Below, piece after piece: positions 29,107-36,782 of a stretch of 36,782 nucleotides of DNA (position 1 is the first letter of the stretch; every line of letters begins with the position of its first letter). The position numbers and the translations under genes are program-made. A model generated the notes under the pieces. It saw only the letters and a program-made list of their open reading frames with translations. It searched no databases and was not told the DNA's origin. This DNA is from DATFCK01 sp045809745 (GTDB taxonomy: Bacteria; Verrucomicrobiota; Verrucomicrobiia; Chthoniobacterales; UBA10450), in NCBI GenBank assembly GCA_045809745.1, contig JBJMXE010000131.1, positions 1-36,782 on the forward strand, given 5' to 3'.

Positions 29107-30150
29107 ATGGACGTGTACTTCACCGAGACGGAACCGGAGTCGGAACAATTTTTCGAAGAGCATCAGGTCGGCTTCGTCGGGCTCGATGAAATACCATCCG
29201 ACGCGGAGTGCATTTCTGTTTTTATCGGATCCCGCGTCACCAAAGAAGTGCTCACACAGCTTCCGAAACTCCGATTTGTTACCACCCGCTCGACCGGACT
29301 CGATCACATCGATGTGGCTGCCTGCGCTCAACGCGGGGTGATCGTCAGTTATGTCCCAAACTATGGCGAGAACACCGTGGCCGAGCACAGCTTTGCCCTG
29401 TTGCTGGCGATTTCCCGGAAAATCCGGCCTGCACTGACGATGGAACGGGGAGGCACATTTTCATTCGAAGGCTTGCGAGGTTTCGATTTGAAAGACAAGA
29501 CCATCGGCGTGGTCGGCGCCGGCCGAATCGGCCTGCACGTGATCCGAATCGCCAAGGCGTTCGGCATGAACGTGCTCGCGCACGACGTCAATTGTCCTGA
29601 CCTTCTGGCCGAAGTATTGGGATTCGAATATGTCTCCTTTGACGAGCTGCTGCAGCGTAGCGACATCATATCGCTGCACGCTCCGCTCACGGGAAAAACG
29701 GTGCACATGTTGAATCGGCAAACGCTGAGCCGGTGCCGCAAAGGAGTGATTATCTTGAACACCGCGCGGGGCGCTTTGATCGAGACCGAGGCGCTTCTGG
29801 AGGCGTTGGATTCCGGAGCGGTCGGCGGGGCTGGGCTGGACGTCCTGGAAGACGAGCGGTTGTTCCGTGATAATGCGTCCAAGCTCGTCGCCGATCAAAT
29901 CGTGGCCGACTTGCAGCGGGTATCTTCTCCCGAAGAAAGTCATATGCGCAATCCCGGCCGACTGGCCGAAATCCAGCGCCTAACCGCTAACGATTCGCTA
30001 CTCCGCCGTTTAAATGTCGTTTTTACGCCACACATCGCGTTTAACAGCGCGGAAGCGGTGCTGCGCATTTGCCAGGTGACGGTCGAGAACATCCGCGGGT
30101 TTGCGGCGGGGAAGCCGATCAACGTCGCGCCGGCTAGAGCAGCGGAATAG
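29107..30150 (+). CDS. D-isomer-specific 2-hydroxyacid dehydrogenase, D-lactate dehydrogenase-like
   Basis: The 347-residue NAD-dependent enzyme starts at the ATG at 29107, ten bases after the previous stop; longer readings from 28954 or 29032 overlap that gene and are rejected because family proteins begin near 'MDVYFTETEPESEQFF'. The Rossmann motif is GVVGAGRIGLHVIRIAKAFGM, the catalytic Arg is in LNTARGALIET, the Glu in GLDVLEDE and the proton-donating His in TPHIAFNS. Substrates of this group are D-lactate, D-glycerate or similar. The PNYGENTVAEHSFALLL pattern is as in D-LDH. It is cytosolic. The tight spacing suggests it is transcribed with the HbpS-like gene, but a functional link is unclear. 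Confidence 0.88.
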   Translation: MDVYFTETEPESEQFFEEHQVGFVGLDEIPSDAECISVFIGSRVTKEVLTQLPKLRFVTTRSTGLDHIDVAACAQRGVIVSYVPNYGENTVAEHSFALLLAISRKIRPALTMERGGTFSFEGLRGFDLKDKTIGVVGAGRIGLHVIRIAKAFGMNVLAHDVNCPDLLAEVLGFEYVSFDELLQRSDIISLHAPLTGKTVHMLNRQTLSRCRKGVIILNTARGALIETEALLEALDSGAVGGAGLDVLEDERLFRDNASKLVADQIVADLQRVSSPEESHMRNPGRLAEIQRLTANDSLLRRLNVVFTPHIAFNSAEAVLRICQVTVENIRGFAAGKPINVAPARAAE

Positions 30151-30172
30151 CAGAACGCGCGCAATCGTCATG

Positions 30173-30237
30173 TTGTAGCGGTGGTTGTCTCAACCACCGA
30201 AACTAAAAACAGGTGCTTGGGACAAGCACCTCTACAA
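30173..30237. repeat. REP doublet (paired hairpins)
   Basis: The element begins ttgtag and ends ctacaa. It holds two perfect hairpins, ggtggttg-tct-caaccacc (30180-30198) and aggtgcttg-gga-caagcacct (30211-30231). It lies between the dehydrogenase stop and the LOG gene, and may stabilise or end the upstream transcript. Same design as 22817-22890. Confidence 0.85.
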
Positions 30238-30269
30238 GCGCTTTATTGCTGACCGGATGGTAATAACCG

Positions 30270-31082
30270 ATGCCAATGGCTCCGCATGATCACGTCCCAG
30301 ATGAAAGCGCCCAGGGCGCTGACGCCGGCCGCACGGTCACGTCCACAACCCGCGCCGATGAGATCTTTCTCGAGGGACCGAAATCCCGGTTCGAGGAATC
30401 GCTCACGCTGCTTCGAGTTGTCTGGGATTTTCTCCGTGGATTTCGAGTGCTCCACTTCGTGGGCCCCTGCGTCACAGTATTCGGATCGGCGCGAGTGCGC
30501 GATGCGACCGACTATTATGATCTGGCGCGGAAGATGGGCGCGGCGATCGCTGGTCTCGGCTTTACCGTGATGACGGGTGGCGGGCCCGGAATCATGGAGG
30601 CGGCGAATCGCGGTGCGCGCGAAGTGGCCGGCCGGTCCGTCGGATGCGGTATCCGCCTGCCCCACGAGCAGCAGCTGAACGCTTTTCTGGATCGCGCGGT
30701 CATTCTCAACTACTTCTTTGTCCGCAAAGCTCTGCTGATTAAGTATTCTTATGCGTTCGTGGTGATGCCTGGTGGATCCGGCACGCTGGACGAATTTTTC
30801 GAAGCGCTAACTCTCATTCAGACAGGCAAGATTGAGAATTTCCCGATTGTCATCATGGGGAAGGAATACTGGCGGGAACTTCTCGGATTCATTGAAAAAA
30901 TGGCGACTACCGGAATGATCAGCACTCAAGATCTCGATCTGATTTACGCCACTGATTCTGTGGAGGAAGCGATTGCTCACATTCGGGCCAAAGCGATTGA
31001 ACCTTTCGGCTTGCGCGTCGTCCGCCGTGTTCGTCGGTCTCTCCCCTGGCTTGGAGAGCGAGAACTCGCACCAAACCGTTAG
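30270..31082 (+). CDS. LOG-family (TIGR00730) Rossmann-fold nucleotide hydrolase
   Basis: The 270-residue protein has the two family signatures: MTGGGPGIMEAANRGA (about residues 97-112) and the catalytic/ribose-binding VMPGGSGTLDEFFE (about 167-180). The Rossmann core starts at CVTVFGSARV (about 68). Family members release bases from nucleoside monophosphates, classically cytokinin riboside monophosphate in plants; the bacterial role is often general nucleotide salvage. The first 65 residues are a variable extension. It ends CGT TAG, and the stop is part of the overrepresented GTTAGGC word. It is convergent with the MgtC gene. Confidence 0.9.
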   Translation: MPMAPHDHVPDESAQGADAGRTVTSTTRADEIFLEGPKSRFEESLTLLRVVWDFLRGFRVLHFVGPCVTVFGSARVRDATDYYDLARKMGAAIAGLGFTVMTGGGPGIMEAANRGAREVAGRSVGCGIRLPHEQQLNAFLDRAVILNYFFVRKALLIKYSYAFVVMPGGSGTLDEFFEALTLIQTGKIENFPIVIMGKEYWRELLGFIEKMATTGMISTQDLDLIYATDSVEEAIAHIRAKAIEPFGLRVVRRVRRSLPWLGERELAPNR

Positions 31083-31110
31083 GCGAGAATGGGCACACCC
31101 GTCAGGAATC

Positions 31111-31127
31111 CGTTGTTGCCGACAACG
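31111..31127. terminator. possible bidirectional terminator hairpin
   Basis: CGTTGT and ACAACG form a 6-bp stem with a 5-base loop between convergent genes. A ttata follows on the plus strand; no long T-run. Confidence 0.3.
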
Positions 31128-31134
31128 TTATACC

Positions 31135-31623
31135 TTACACGCTTTTGTCGATCGAGCCGGGCTTTCGCTTAAACACATGCTCGGCGAGACGTTCAATAGG
31201 ACGCCCTACCCACAGAATGAGGGCCGTCAACGCCAGAGCGACCGCAAGGATGAACCAGTAACCCAGGCCACAGACAATTCCGAGTACGGCGCAAATCCAA
31301 ATCGTGGCGGCAGTGGTAAGACCGGTGACGTGGCCGTTAGGATCGCGCAGGATCACTCCGGCCCCAAGGAAGCCGATCCCAGTCATTATACCCTGGACCA
31401 CTCTTCCGGTCGCATTGGAGTCGATCGGAGTTGCACCATCGCGACCGGCCAGAGTGACCAGCGTGGCAAGCGAGGCGCCAAGACAAACCAGCGCATGAGT
31501 GCGCAAACCGGCGGCCTTCCCGTGCAACTCACGATTCAAGCCAATAGAACTGCCCAGGAACAGAGCGACGCCCAGGCGCAACACGATTTCTACATTTCCA
31601 CCAGTCACAGCAATCGCATTCAC
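31135..31623 (-). CDS. MgtC/SapB family membrane protein
   Basis: The 162-residue protein is a short MgtC/SapB type: ALFLGSSIGLNRELHGKAAGLRTHALVCLGASL is the family signature, followed by VVQGIMTGIGFLGAGVIL and TTAATIWICAVLGIVCGLGYW. About four membrane helices. Members of this family help growth in low magnesium and modulate F-type ATP synthase in pathogens; in free-living bacteria the role is unclear. The reading is complete without the C-terminal ACT-like domain of MgtC proper. It is in no obvious operon. Confidence 0.9.
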   Translation of the reverse strand: MNAIAVTGGNVEIVLRLGVALFLGSSIGLNRELHGKAAGLRTHALVCLGASLATLVTLAGRDGATPIDSNATGRVVQGIMTGIGFLGAGVILRDPNGHVTGLTTAATIWICAVLGIVCGLGYWFILAVALALTALILWVGRPIERLAEHVFKRKPGSIDKSV

Positions 31624-31750
31624 TACCCGCGCGATAGGAAAGGCAAGCTTCTACACGTGCTAAATTCAGGACCCATACGGAAGGACGACTGAACAGCCGC
31701 ATCGCTGATAATTCTTGGCGATTCGTTCCGAAACGGCTTGATTCGCTGAG

Positions 31751-32227
31751 ATGCCCCGCCCTCATCACGTTTCGTCGCGGGAGATCGAGCGCAAGTTCCT
31801 GATCAGGCGCCTGCCGGTTGAGATCCTGCGGTCACGACATTTCCGAATTGCACAGGGTTATCTTGCGAACGAGCGAGGCGGCAGACACGTTCGTTTGCGA
31901 AAGAAAGGGCGGATCATGTCACTCACTTTCAAGGTAGGCCGCGCCTCGTCGCGAGAAGAGCGGGAAGTTCAGTTGAGCGAGAAGCAGTTTAAGACCTTGT
32001 GGCCAGCGACTTCCGGGCGACGTCTGCACAAAATGCGGTATGAAATTCCGTGGAAGCAGCTCACGGTGGAAATCGATATCTACTACGGACGCAATCACGG
32101 TTTGATGGTTGCTGAGGTTGAATTTCCGAACCAGACGAGCCGTCGAAAGTTCAAAGCGCCGCCGTGGTTCGGCCGGGAAATTACCGGCGAAAAACGATAT
32201 AGTAACGTCAGACTGGCGCGCGAATAA
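31751..32227 (+). CDS. CYTH domain protein (triphosphate tunnel enzyme)
   Basis: The 158-residue protein begins with the CYTH signature EIERKFLIRRLP, then alternating charged strands typical of the triphosphate tunnel (HVRLRKKGRIMSLTFKVG, EEREVQLSEKQF, MRYEIPW, TVEIDIYYGRNHGLMVAEVEFPN). Members hydrolyse inorganic tripolyphosphate or make cAMP; short stand-alone ones are mostly triphosphatases. It is cytosolic. The CHAD gene begins 6 bp after its stop, and CYTH and CHAD domains are often fused or paired in polyphosphate metabolism. Confidence 0.92.
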   Translation: MPRPHHVSSREIERKFLIRRLPVEILRSRHFRIAQGYLANERGGRHVRLRKKGRIMSLTFKVGRASSREEREVQLSEKQFKTLWPATSGRRLHKMRYEIPWKQLTVEIDIYYGRNHGLMVAEVEFPNQTSRRKFKAPPWFGREITGEKRYSNVRLARE

Positions 32228-32232
32228 CAGGC

Positions 32233-33159
32233 ATGGCTTACAAATTGAAAGATGACGAAGCCTTGGCGGAGGGCGTTCGCAGGATTGCCCGAGCCGAACT
32301 TGTCGAGGCAATCGAAATCGCAAAAGGCACTCGAGAGGTCGACAACACTCCGGTTCACGAAACGCGGAAGCATTTGAAGAAAGCAAGGGCCGCATTGCGA
32401 TTGGTTCGGAAGGAAATTGGTCGAAGCCTGTTTCGCCAGCAGGATCACCGGCTGCGCGATATCGGGCATCTGGTGTCGGAAGTCCGCGATGCCGAAGTTC
32501 GGTTGCAGACCGTCAGAGAGCTGCAGTCAATCCAGCCCAGACGCGGGCGCGTATCGTATAGGCAACTCGAGCAGATGCTCATGATCGAGCTCGAAAATTT
32601 TATGGCAGCATTTGCCGAATGGCAGGCGCAGGCGCTCCCTCTGCTTGAACAGGCAAAAGCAGCCGTGGACTCATGGCCAGTTGATCATTTTGACACCGCG
32701 CAATTGCGAAGGGCTGTTCAGGCCAGCTACAAGCGGGCGCGCTCCTGTCTGGCCGAAGCCCGCAAAAATTTGACGAGCCAGGCCTTCCACGATTTCAGAA
32801 CTGAGGCAAAGGTACTCACGTATCAGCTCAGGATTTTGCGGCCAATCAATCCGGTGGTGTTGAAGAATCTCTGCGAAGAAGTTGAGGCAATCGGCGATCT
32901 GCTCGGTCGCGCCCATGATCTTTTCTTTTTGGGAGATCGCCTCCGCGGAGACCGTGGGCATGCTCCGTGGCAGCGCGAGGGTCACAAATTATTGGCCGTG
33001 CTCGAGGTGAGTCAAAGCGATCTGCAACGTGCCGCCGCCGATCTGGCCGAACGGTTCTTCGCGGAACGCCCGCGAGGATTCGGTGAACGCGTTGCCACCT
33101 GGCTCAATAACTGGACTGCAAGTCGATCGTCGTCGGTCGCAGAAGCGCTGGTGACCTGA
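32233..33159 (+). CDS. CHAD domain protein
   Basis: The 308-residue all-helical protein has the conserved HETRKHLKKARAALRLVRKEIG helix (about 45-66, His and basic residues) and LRDIGHLVSEVRDAEV, plus the second repeat DFRTEAKVLTYQLRILRP. CHAD domains bind polyphosphate through these conserved His/Lys/Arg faces. It follows the CYTH gene by 6 bp, so the pair is one operon acting on inorganic polyphosphate. No catalytic site is expected in CHAD itself. Confidence 0.92.
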   Translation: MAYKLKDDEALAEGVRRIARAELVEAIEIAKGTREVDNTPVHETRKHLKKARAALRLVRKEIGRSLFRQQDHRLRDIGHLVSEVRDAEVRLQTVRELQSIQPRRGRVSYRQLEQMLMIELENFMAAFAEWQAQALPLLEQAKAAVDSWPVDHFDTAQLRRAVQASYKRARSCLAEARKNLTSQAFHDFRTEAKVLTYQLRILRPINPVVLKNLCEEVEAIGDLLGRAHDLFFLGDRLRGDRGHAPWQREGHKLLAVLEVSQSDLQRAAADLAERFFAERPRGFGERVATWLNNWTASRSSSVAEALVT

Positions 33160-33408
33160 GCGAGACTGTGCCCGCGCCGCGCGATGACCGACATGCGGCG
33201 GAGCGCTGTACGACTTCCCCGACCCCAAGGCACGCGGGGCGCGGCAGTATATTGCAAATTGCGCACGCGCTGGTCAGGGCTGCGGCGTTCAGCAAAAGAC
33301 GATTCGTCGGAGTTCCCCGTGGCCAGCAGGAAGAATATCGACAAATCGAGCTTCAATTAGTTACCAAGAGAGGCGTCGGTACAAAACAAACTTTCCGCCA
33401 GATTTTGA

Positions 33409-34764
33409 ATGTCATTCTTTGATCGAAAACGAACGGTGGCGGGCCCCGGCTTCAGTCGCTGGCTGGTTCCTCCCGCCGCGCTCGCCGTCCATCTTTCCAT
33501 CGGACAGGTCTACGCCTTCAGCGTGTTCAAACTCCCGCTCACAAAAATCATCGGCATCACACATTCTGCTCCAGGCGATTGGACACAGCCGCAGCTCGCC
33601 TGGATTTTTAGTCTCGCGATATGTTTTCTCGGTCTATCCGCCGCAGTCTTCGGCGCCTGGGTGGAGCGAGTCGGTCCCCGCAAGACAATGGCTACCGCTG
33701 CACTTTGCTTTGCGGGCGGCTTCATCATCTCGGCGTTCGGCGTCTGGTGGCATCAACTTTGGATTATCTATCTTGGTTACGGCGTGCTCGGCGGGTGCGG
33801 TCTTGGGCTTGGCTACATTTCGCCGGTCTCAACGTTGGTTAAATGGTTTCCTGATCGGCCGGGCATGGCGACCGGCATGGCTATCATGGGATTTGGCGGA
33901 GGCGCTCTCATTGGGTCCAATCTGAGCCTGATGCTGATGGATCATTTTAGATCGGCGACGAGGTCGGGCGTCGGCGAGAGCTTCGTTGCTCTGGGCCTGA
34001 TCTATTTTTGCTACATGATGTATGGCTCGTTCATCGTACGTGTTCCCGCGGAAGACTGGCGGCCAGCTGGATATCATCCGCCCGATCATCCGCATGGTCT
34101 TATCACGACGGCGAACGTCGAGCTCGATCAGGCCTGGCGCACTCCACAGTTCTGGCTGCTGTGGGTTGTGTTGTGCTTCAACGTCACCGCGGGGATCGGC
34201 ATTCTGGAGCAGGCATCGCCGATGATTCAGGAGATGTTCAGCGGGAGAGTTTCGGCTGCAGCTGCCGGTGGCTTCGTTGCGCTGCTCAGTCTTTTCAACA
34301 TGGGTGGCAGGTTTGTCTGGTCATCGCTGAGCGATTTCACCGGTCGTAAAACCATTTATGTGATCTACTTGCTGTTAGGCGCAGTGCTTTACTGCTTAAT
34401 TCCTGTCTCCGGCCACACCGGAAGCATCCTGTTCTTCGTTGCGGTATGCGCCTTGATCCTAAGCATGTACGGCGGAGGGTTCGCGACGATTCCGGCCTAC
34501 CTAAGAGACTTGTTTGGAACGATGCAGGTCGGAGCTATTCACGGCCGGCTGCTTACGGCTTGGTCGGCGGCAGGAGTATTGGGACCGGTTCTCGTTAACT
34601 ACATTCGGCAATATTTGAAAGCTCGCGGCGCCAGCGGCGTTGGGCTTTACGCGCCAACGATGTATTTGATGTCCGGATTGCTGGTTGTCGCATTGATTTG
34701 CAACATTTGCGTGCGGCCGGTCGATAAGCGTTTTTATTTCGCCGGGAAAAGCCCTCATCCATAG
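33409..34764 (+). CDS. OFA-family MFS transporter
   Basis: The 451-residue major facilitator protein has about twelve membrane helices. Family marks are HLSIGQVYAFSVFKLPL at the start, AWVERVGPRKTMA after helix 2 and VLGGCGLGLGYISPVSTLVKWFPDRPGMATGMAIMGFGGGA, the signature of the oxalate:formate antiporter (OFA) family. The C-terminal half has the mirrored SLSDFTGRKTIY. Substrate is probably a small carboxylate or a related anion; the family includes many non-oxalate members. A 41-residue membrane peptide follows by 17 bp. Confidence 0.93.
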   Translation: MSFFDRKRTVAGPGFSRWLVPPAALAVHLSIGQVYAFSVFKLPLTKIIGITHSAPGDWTQPQLAWIFSLAICFLGLSAAVFGAWVERVGPRKTMATAALCFAGGFIISAFGVWWHQLWIIYLGYGVLGGCGLGLGYISPVSTLVKWFPDRPGMATGMAIMGFGGGALIGSNLSLMLMDHFRSATRSGVGESFVALGLIYFCYMMYGSFIVRVPAEDWRPAGYHPPDHPHGLITTANVELDQAWRTPQFWLLWVVLCFNVTAGIGILEQASPMIQEMFSGRVSAAAAGGFVALLSLFNMGGRFVWSSLSDFTGRKTIYVIYLLLGAVLYCLIPVSGHTGSILFFVAVCALILSMYGGGFATIPAYLRDLFGTMQVGAIHGRLLTAWSAAGVLGPVLVNYIRQYLKARGASGVGLYAPTMYLMSGLLVVALICNICVRPVDKRFYFAGKSPHP

Positions 34765-34781
34765 GCACAGTCTATTTAATC

Positions 34782-34907
34782 ATGGCTCGACAGAATGAAT
34801 CAGGGGGCAACTCCCTCCACCTTTTGATCGCCTGGTTGCTGGTCGGAATCCCGCTCATGTGGGGGGTTTGGACCACGATTTTGAAACTGCCGGCGCTTTT
34901 CAAGTAG
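34782..34907 (+). CDS. MFS transporter small subunit, 41 residues
   Basis: This short gene encodes MARQNESGGNSLHLLIAWL then LVGIPLMWGVWTTILKLPALF. The single membrane helix with WLLVGIPL and a C-terminal LPALF fits the small proteins annotated as the 'small subunit' accompanying OFA-type MFS genes (pattern: AWLWVGIPLxWGVxxTLxKxxALF). It lies 17 bp after the OFA transporter and ends in TAG. No strong ribosome-binding site is visible, so translation may be coupled. Its role may be stability or activity of the transporter. Confidence 0.8.
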   Translation: MARQNESGGNSLHLLIAWLLVGIPLMWGVWTTILKLPALFK

Positions 34908-35338
34908 GGACGATACGAACATGCCGGCGGCTGACCCGCCCAAAATCGGTTAGGCGCATTTCCCACCTAGTAAGCGCTTTCGCTGAGACCAACTGCAGCC
35001 GCGGCTTGACGGGCGCGTTCCCACGCTACCCGCGTTTCGGGATTGCTTCGCTGCGCGATGTCGATTCGCATGGAATTTATAACCTCGCTGAGCTAATCGA
35101 AGCGGTCTGTCACGAGGCAGAGTAGCTGGGCGCAACAACCTCGACATAGCGGGGCTGCGTTCGATTCAAGTCGTTCGAGAACCTGGCAGCGACTAACGGT
35201 TGAATCTTTCCAGAGTTGCCCATGCTTTCGCTCATTTTCTGACCAGGCGAATTCAAATCAGGCGATGTGGTGGTGCGGCGTCGCGTGCAACCAGTCCTCA
35301 ACCCGGAACGCAAGATCCGTCGGTCATGGTGTACTCTC
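34908..35338. other. 431-bp intergenic region, no gene supported
   Basis: Only short overlapping readings occur here (for example 34859-35125 plus and 35110-35313 minus), with no domain, signal peptide or ribosome-binding site. It holds one GTTAGGC word at 34951. I see no tRNA or strong hairpin. Confidence 0.5.
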
Positions 35339-36782
35339 TTATCGCGCGTCGGCCGCAGCCAAGGCCGGATCGGCTACGGACTTTCTGTTTCCCACGGACA
35401 ATCGTTCGATCACATAAAAGGTCACCGGAATCAGAAAGATCGCGATGGCCGAAGCTGCGATCATCCCACCGATAACAGTTGTGCCGAGTATTCGCCGGGC
35501 GACGGCGCCGGAACCGCTGGCAAACCAAAGCGGCAAGCAGCCGAAGATGAATGCGAAGGAAGTCATAAGGATGGGGCGCAATCGAATTCGGGCGCCTTCC
35601 AGTGCGGCGTCGAGAAGCGGTTTGCCTTTTTCGTACTCTTCCTTGGCGAATTCAACTATCAGGATCGCATTCTTGGCGGCGAGGCCGATGAGCATGATCA
35701 ATCCGATCTGGGCGTAGATATTGTTTTGCATTCCTCGCAGCCAAAGGGTGGCGAACGCGCCGAACACTGCGACCGGTGTGCCAAGCAGAACGCTGAAAGG
35801 TAACGACCAGCTTTCGTAAAGGGCGGCGAGAATCAGAAAGACGAAGAGAAGCGACAAACCAAAGACAACCGTCGGTGGAACGCCTTCCTGGGCCTTCTTT
35901 TCCTGAAACGAAAGGCCGAGGTAATCGTAACCCATATCGTTAGGCATAGTCTGACGGAATGTCTCTTCAAGAGCACTCATTGCCTGGTTCGAGCTATAAC
36001 CGGGCGCGGCGGAGCCGTTAATTTGGGCCGACCGATACTCGTTAAAGCGCAGAGTGAATTCGGGACCGGAGATTTGCTGGACGGTCGAGATCGCATCGAG
36101 CGGGACCGGATCGCCATTTGCGTTCCTGACGAAGAATTGGCCTACGTTTTTGGCATCGGTGCGATAATCGCCTTCGGCTTCGATATAGACCTGCCAGGTC
36201 CGGCCAAACCGGTTGAAGTAGTTCACGAAGAAGCCGCCCATGAATGTCTGGAGCGTTTGATATACCTGGGTGAGATCGATGCCCTGCTTTAACGCTTTGT
36301 CGCGATCTACGTTCACAAAAATCTGGGGCACGTTAGGCAAGAACGTGGTGATCAACCCGGCGAGTTCCGGCCGTTTGCGCGCTGCTTCCATGAAGGCCTT
36401 CAGATTTTGTGAAAGAAAAGCGACGTCCTGACCGGAACGATCCTCGAGAATAAAAGTGAATCCGCCGGACGTGCCCACGCCGGGAATTGCCGGCGGAGGA
36501 AAGGCAAAGGCAAGCCCCTCGCTCAGACCGCCGAGTTCTTTGTTAATGCGCGCCTTGATCGCCTGATATTGTTCTTCCGGCCTGGTGCGCTCGCTCCACG
36601 GGTTGAAGGTGACAAAGAAAAACGCGCTGTAGGTGTTTTGCGACAGACTCAACAAGCTAAACCCGATGACGCTGGTGGTGTGATGGATGCCCGGAATCTT
36701 GCTCATCAAGTCCTCGATCTTATGAGCGACCTGGTCGGTGCGTTCGAGCGAGGCAGCATCAGGCAATTGAAGCTGGATATAG
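35339..36782 (-). CDS. RND efflux transporter, HAE1 (AcrB-like) type, N-terminal part outside window
   Basis: This is the C-terminal part of an AcrB-like inner-membrane pump; 480 codons are visible and the frame is open to the window edge (YIQLQLPDAASLERT), typical of the start of the second porter domain. Then come PN2/PC-type porter domains (WSERTRPEEQYQAIKARIN, RTWQVYIEAEGDYRTDAKNVG) and the last membrane helices (FGLSLLFVFLILAALYESW, QIGLIMLIGLAAKNAILIVEFAKE, RLRPILMTSFAFIFGCLPLWFASGSGAVARRILGTTVIGGM). The ExRLRPILMT and SGxGAxARR..G signatures are intact. The role is drug or solute export with an MFP and TolC partner, which are not in the window. Confidence 0.95.
   Translation of the reverse strand, partial: YIQLQLPDAASLERTDQVAHKIEDLMSKIPGIHHTTSVIGFSLLSLSQNTYSAFFFVTFNPWSERTRPEEQYQAIKARINKELGGLSEGLAFAFPPPAIPGVGTSGGFTFILEDRSGQDVAFLSQNLKAFMEAARKRPELAGLITTFLPNVPQIFVNVDRDKALKQGIDLTQVYQTLQTFMGGFFVNYFNRFGRTWQVYIEAEGDYRTDAKNVGQFFVRNANGDPVPLDAISTVQQISGPEFTLRFNEYRSAQINGSAAPGYSSNQAMSALEETFRQTMPNDMGYDYLGLSFQEKKAQEGVPPTVVFGLSLLFVFLILAALYESWSLPFSVLLGTPVAVFGAFATLWLRGMQNNIYAQIGLIMLIGLAAKNAILIVEFAKEEYEKGKPLLDAALEGARIRLRPILMTSFAFIFGCLPLWFASGSGAVARRILGTTVIGGMIAASAIAIFLIPVTFYVIERLSVGNRKSVADPALAAADAR

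Noticed and set aside
34859..35125. Plus-strand ORF after the MFS small-subunit gene
   Set aside because: It overlaps that gene in another frame and shows no domain, signal or start site.
1..36782. tRNA, rRNA, riboswitches, CRISPR arrays, prophage or insertion-sequence transposases
   Set aside because: I found no cloverleaf, conserved riboswitch core, regularly spaced repeats or transposase genes; the only mobile features are the integron and REP-like repeats.

Overview
The window looks like a moderately GC-rich chromosome segment from a soil- or sediment-type Verrucomicrobium. No rRNA or tRNA is present, so the phylum is an inference. It rests on a TGTTC-N4-GAACA palindrome (the LexA motif described for Verrucomicrobia) at the start of an integron integrase gene, on abundant paired REP-like hairpins, and on the general style of the proteins.

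Layout. (1) 1-4304 is the start of a chromosomal integron. It holds four complete attC sites, a fifth half-site, a candidate attI and at least five cassette genes (three with zinc-ribbon-type Cys motifs), all on the minus strand. The tyrosine recombinase IntI lies upstream and points the same way as the cassettes, which is the 'inverted integrase' arrangement. A LexA-type box abuts its start codon. (2) 4559-10635 is housekeeping-like: a glycosyltransferase-like gene coupled to a class A penicillin-binding protein, a MidA-type methyltransferase and an HtrA-like protease. (3) 10852-12860 is a molybdenum-cofactor group (FdhD, MOSC protein, MobA). (4) 12887-16407 carries a small secreted protein, two very basic histone-like proteins, an anchored protein of unknown role and a CrtI-like FAD oxidoreductase. 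(5) 16467-29096 is the most striking part: a tetraheme cytochrome c, a diheme-type membrane cytochrome b, a membrane-anchored decaheme cytochrome, a secreted decaheme cytochrome fused to an LVIVD beta-propeller, a 722-residue outer-membrane beta-barrel and a tandem GlcG/HbpS protein. Together they could form a trans-envelope electron conduit from quinol to the cell surface with 24 c-type and two b-type hemes. (6) 29107-36782 holds a D-2-hydroxyacid dehydrogenase, a LOG-family hydrolase, an MgtC/SapB protein, a CYTH-CHAD pair, an OFA-type MFS transporter with a 41-residue partner, and the C-terminal part of an RND efflux pump.

Two signals cut across the genes. Paired hairpin repeats occur between genes, and one is inserted in frame inside the decaheme-propeller gene. 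The heptamer GTTAGGC/GCCTAAC, identical to the attC core of the integron, occurs 28 times outside the cassette array by hand count, against about four expected by chance.
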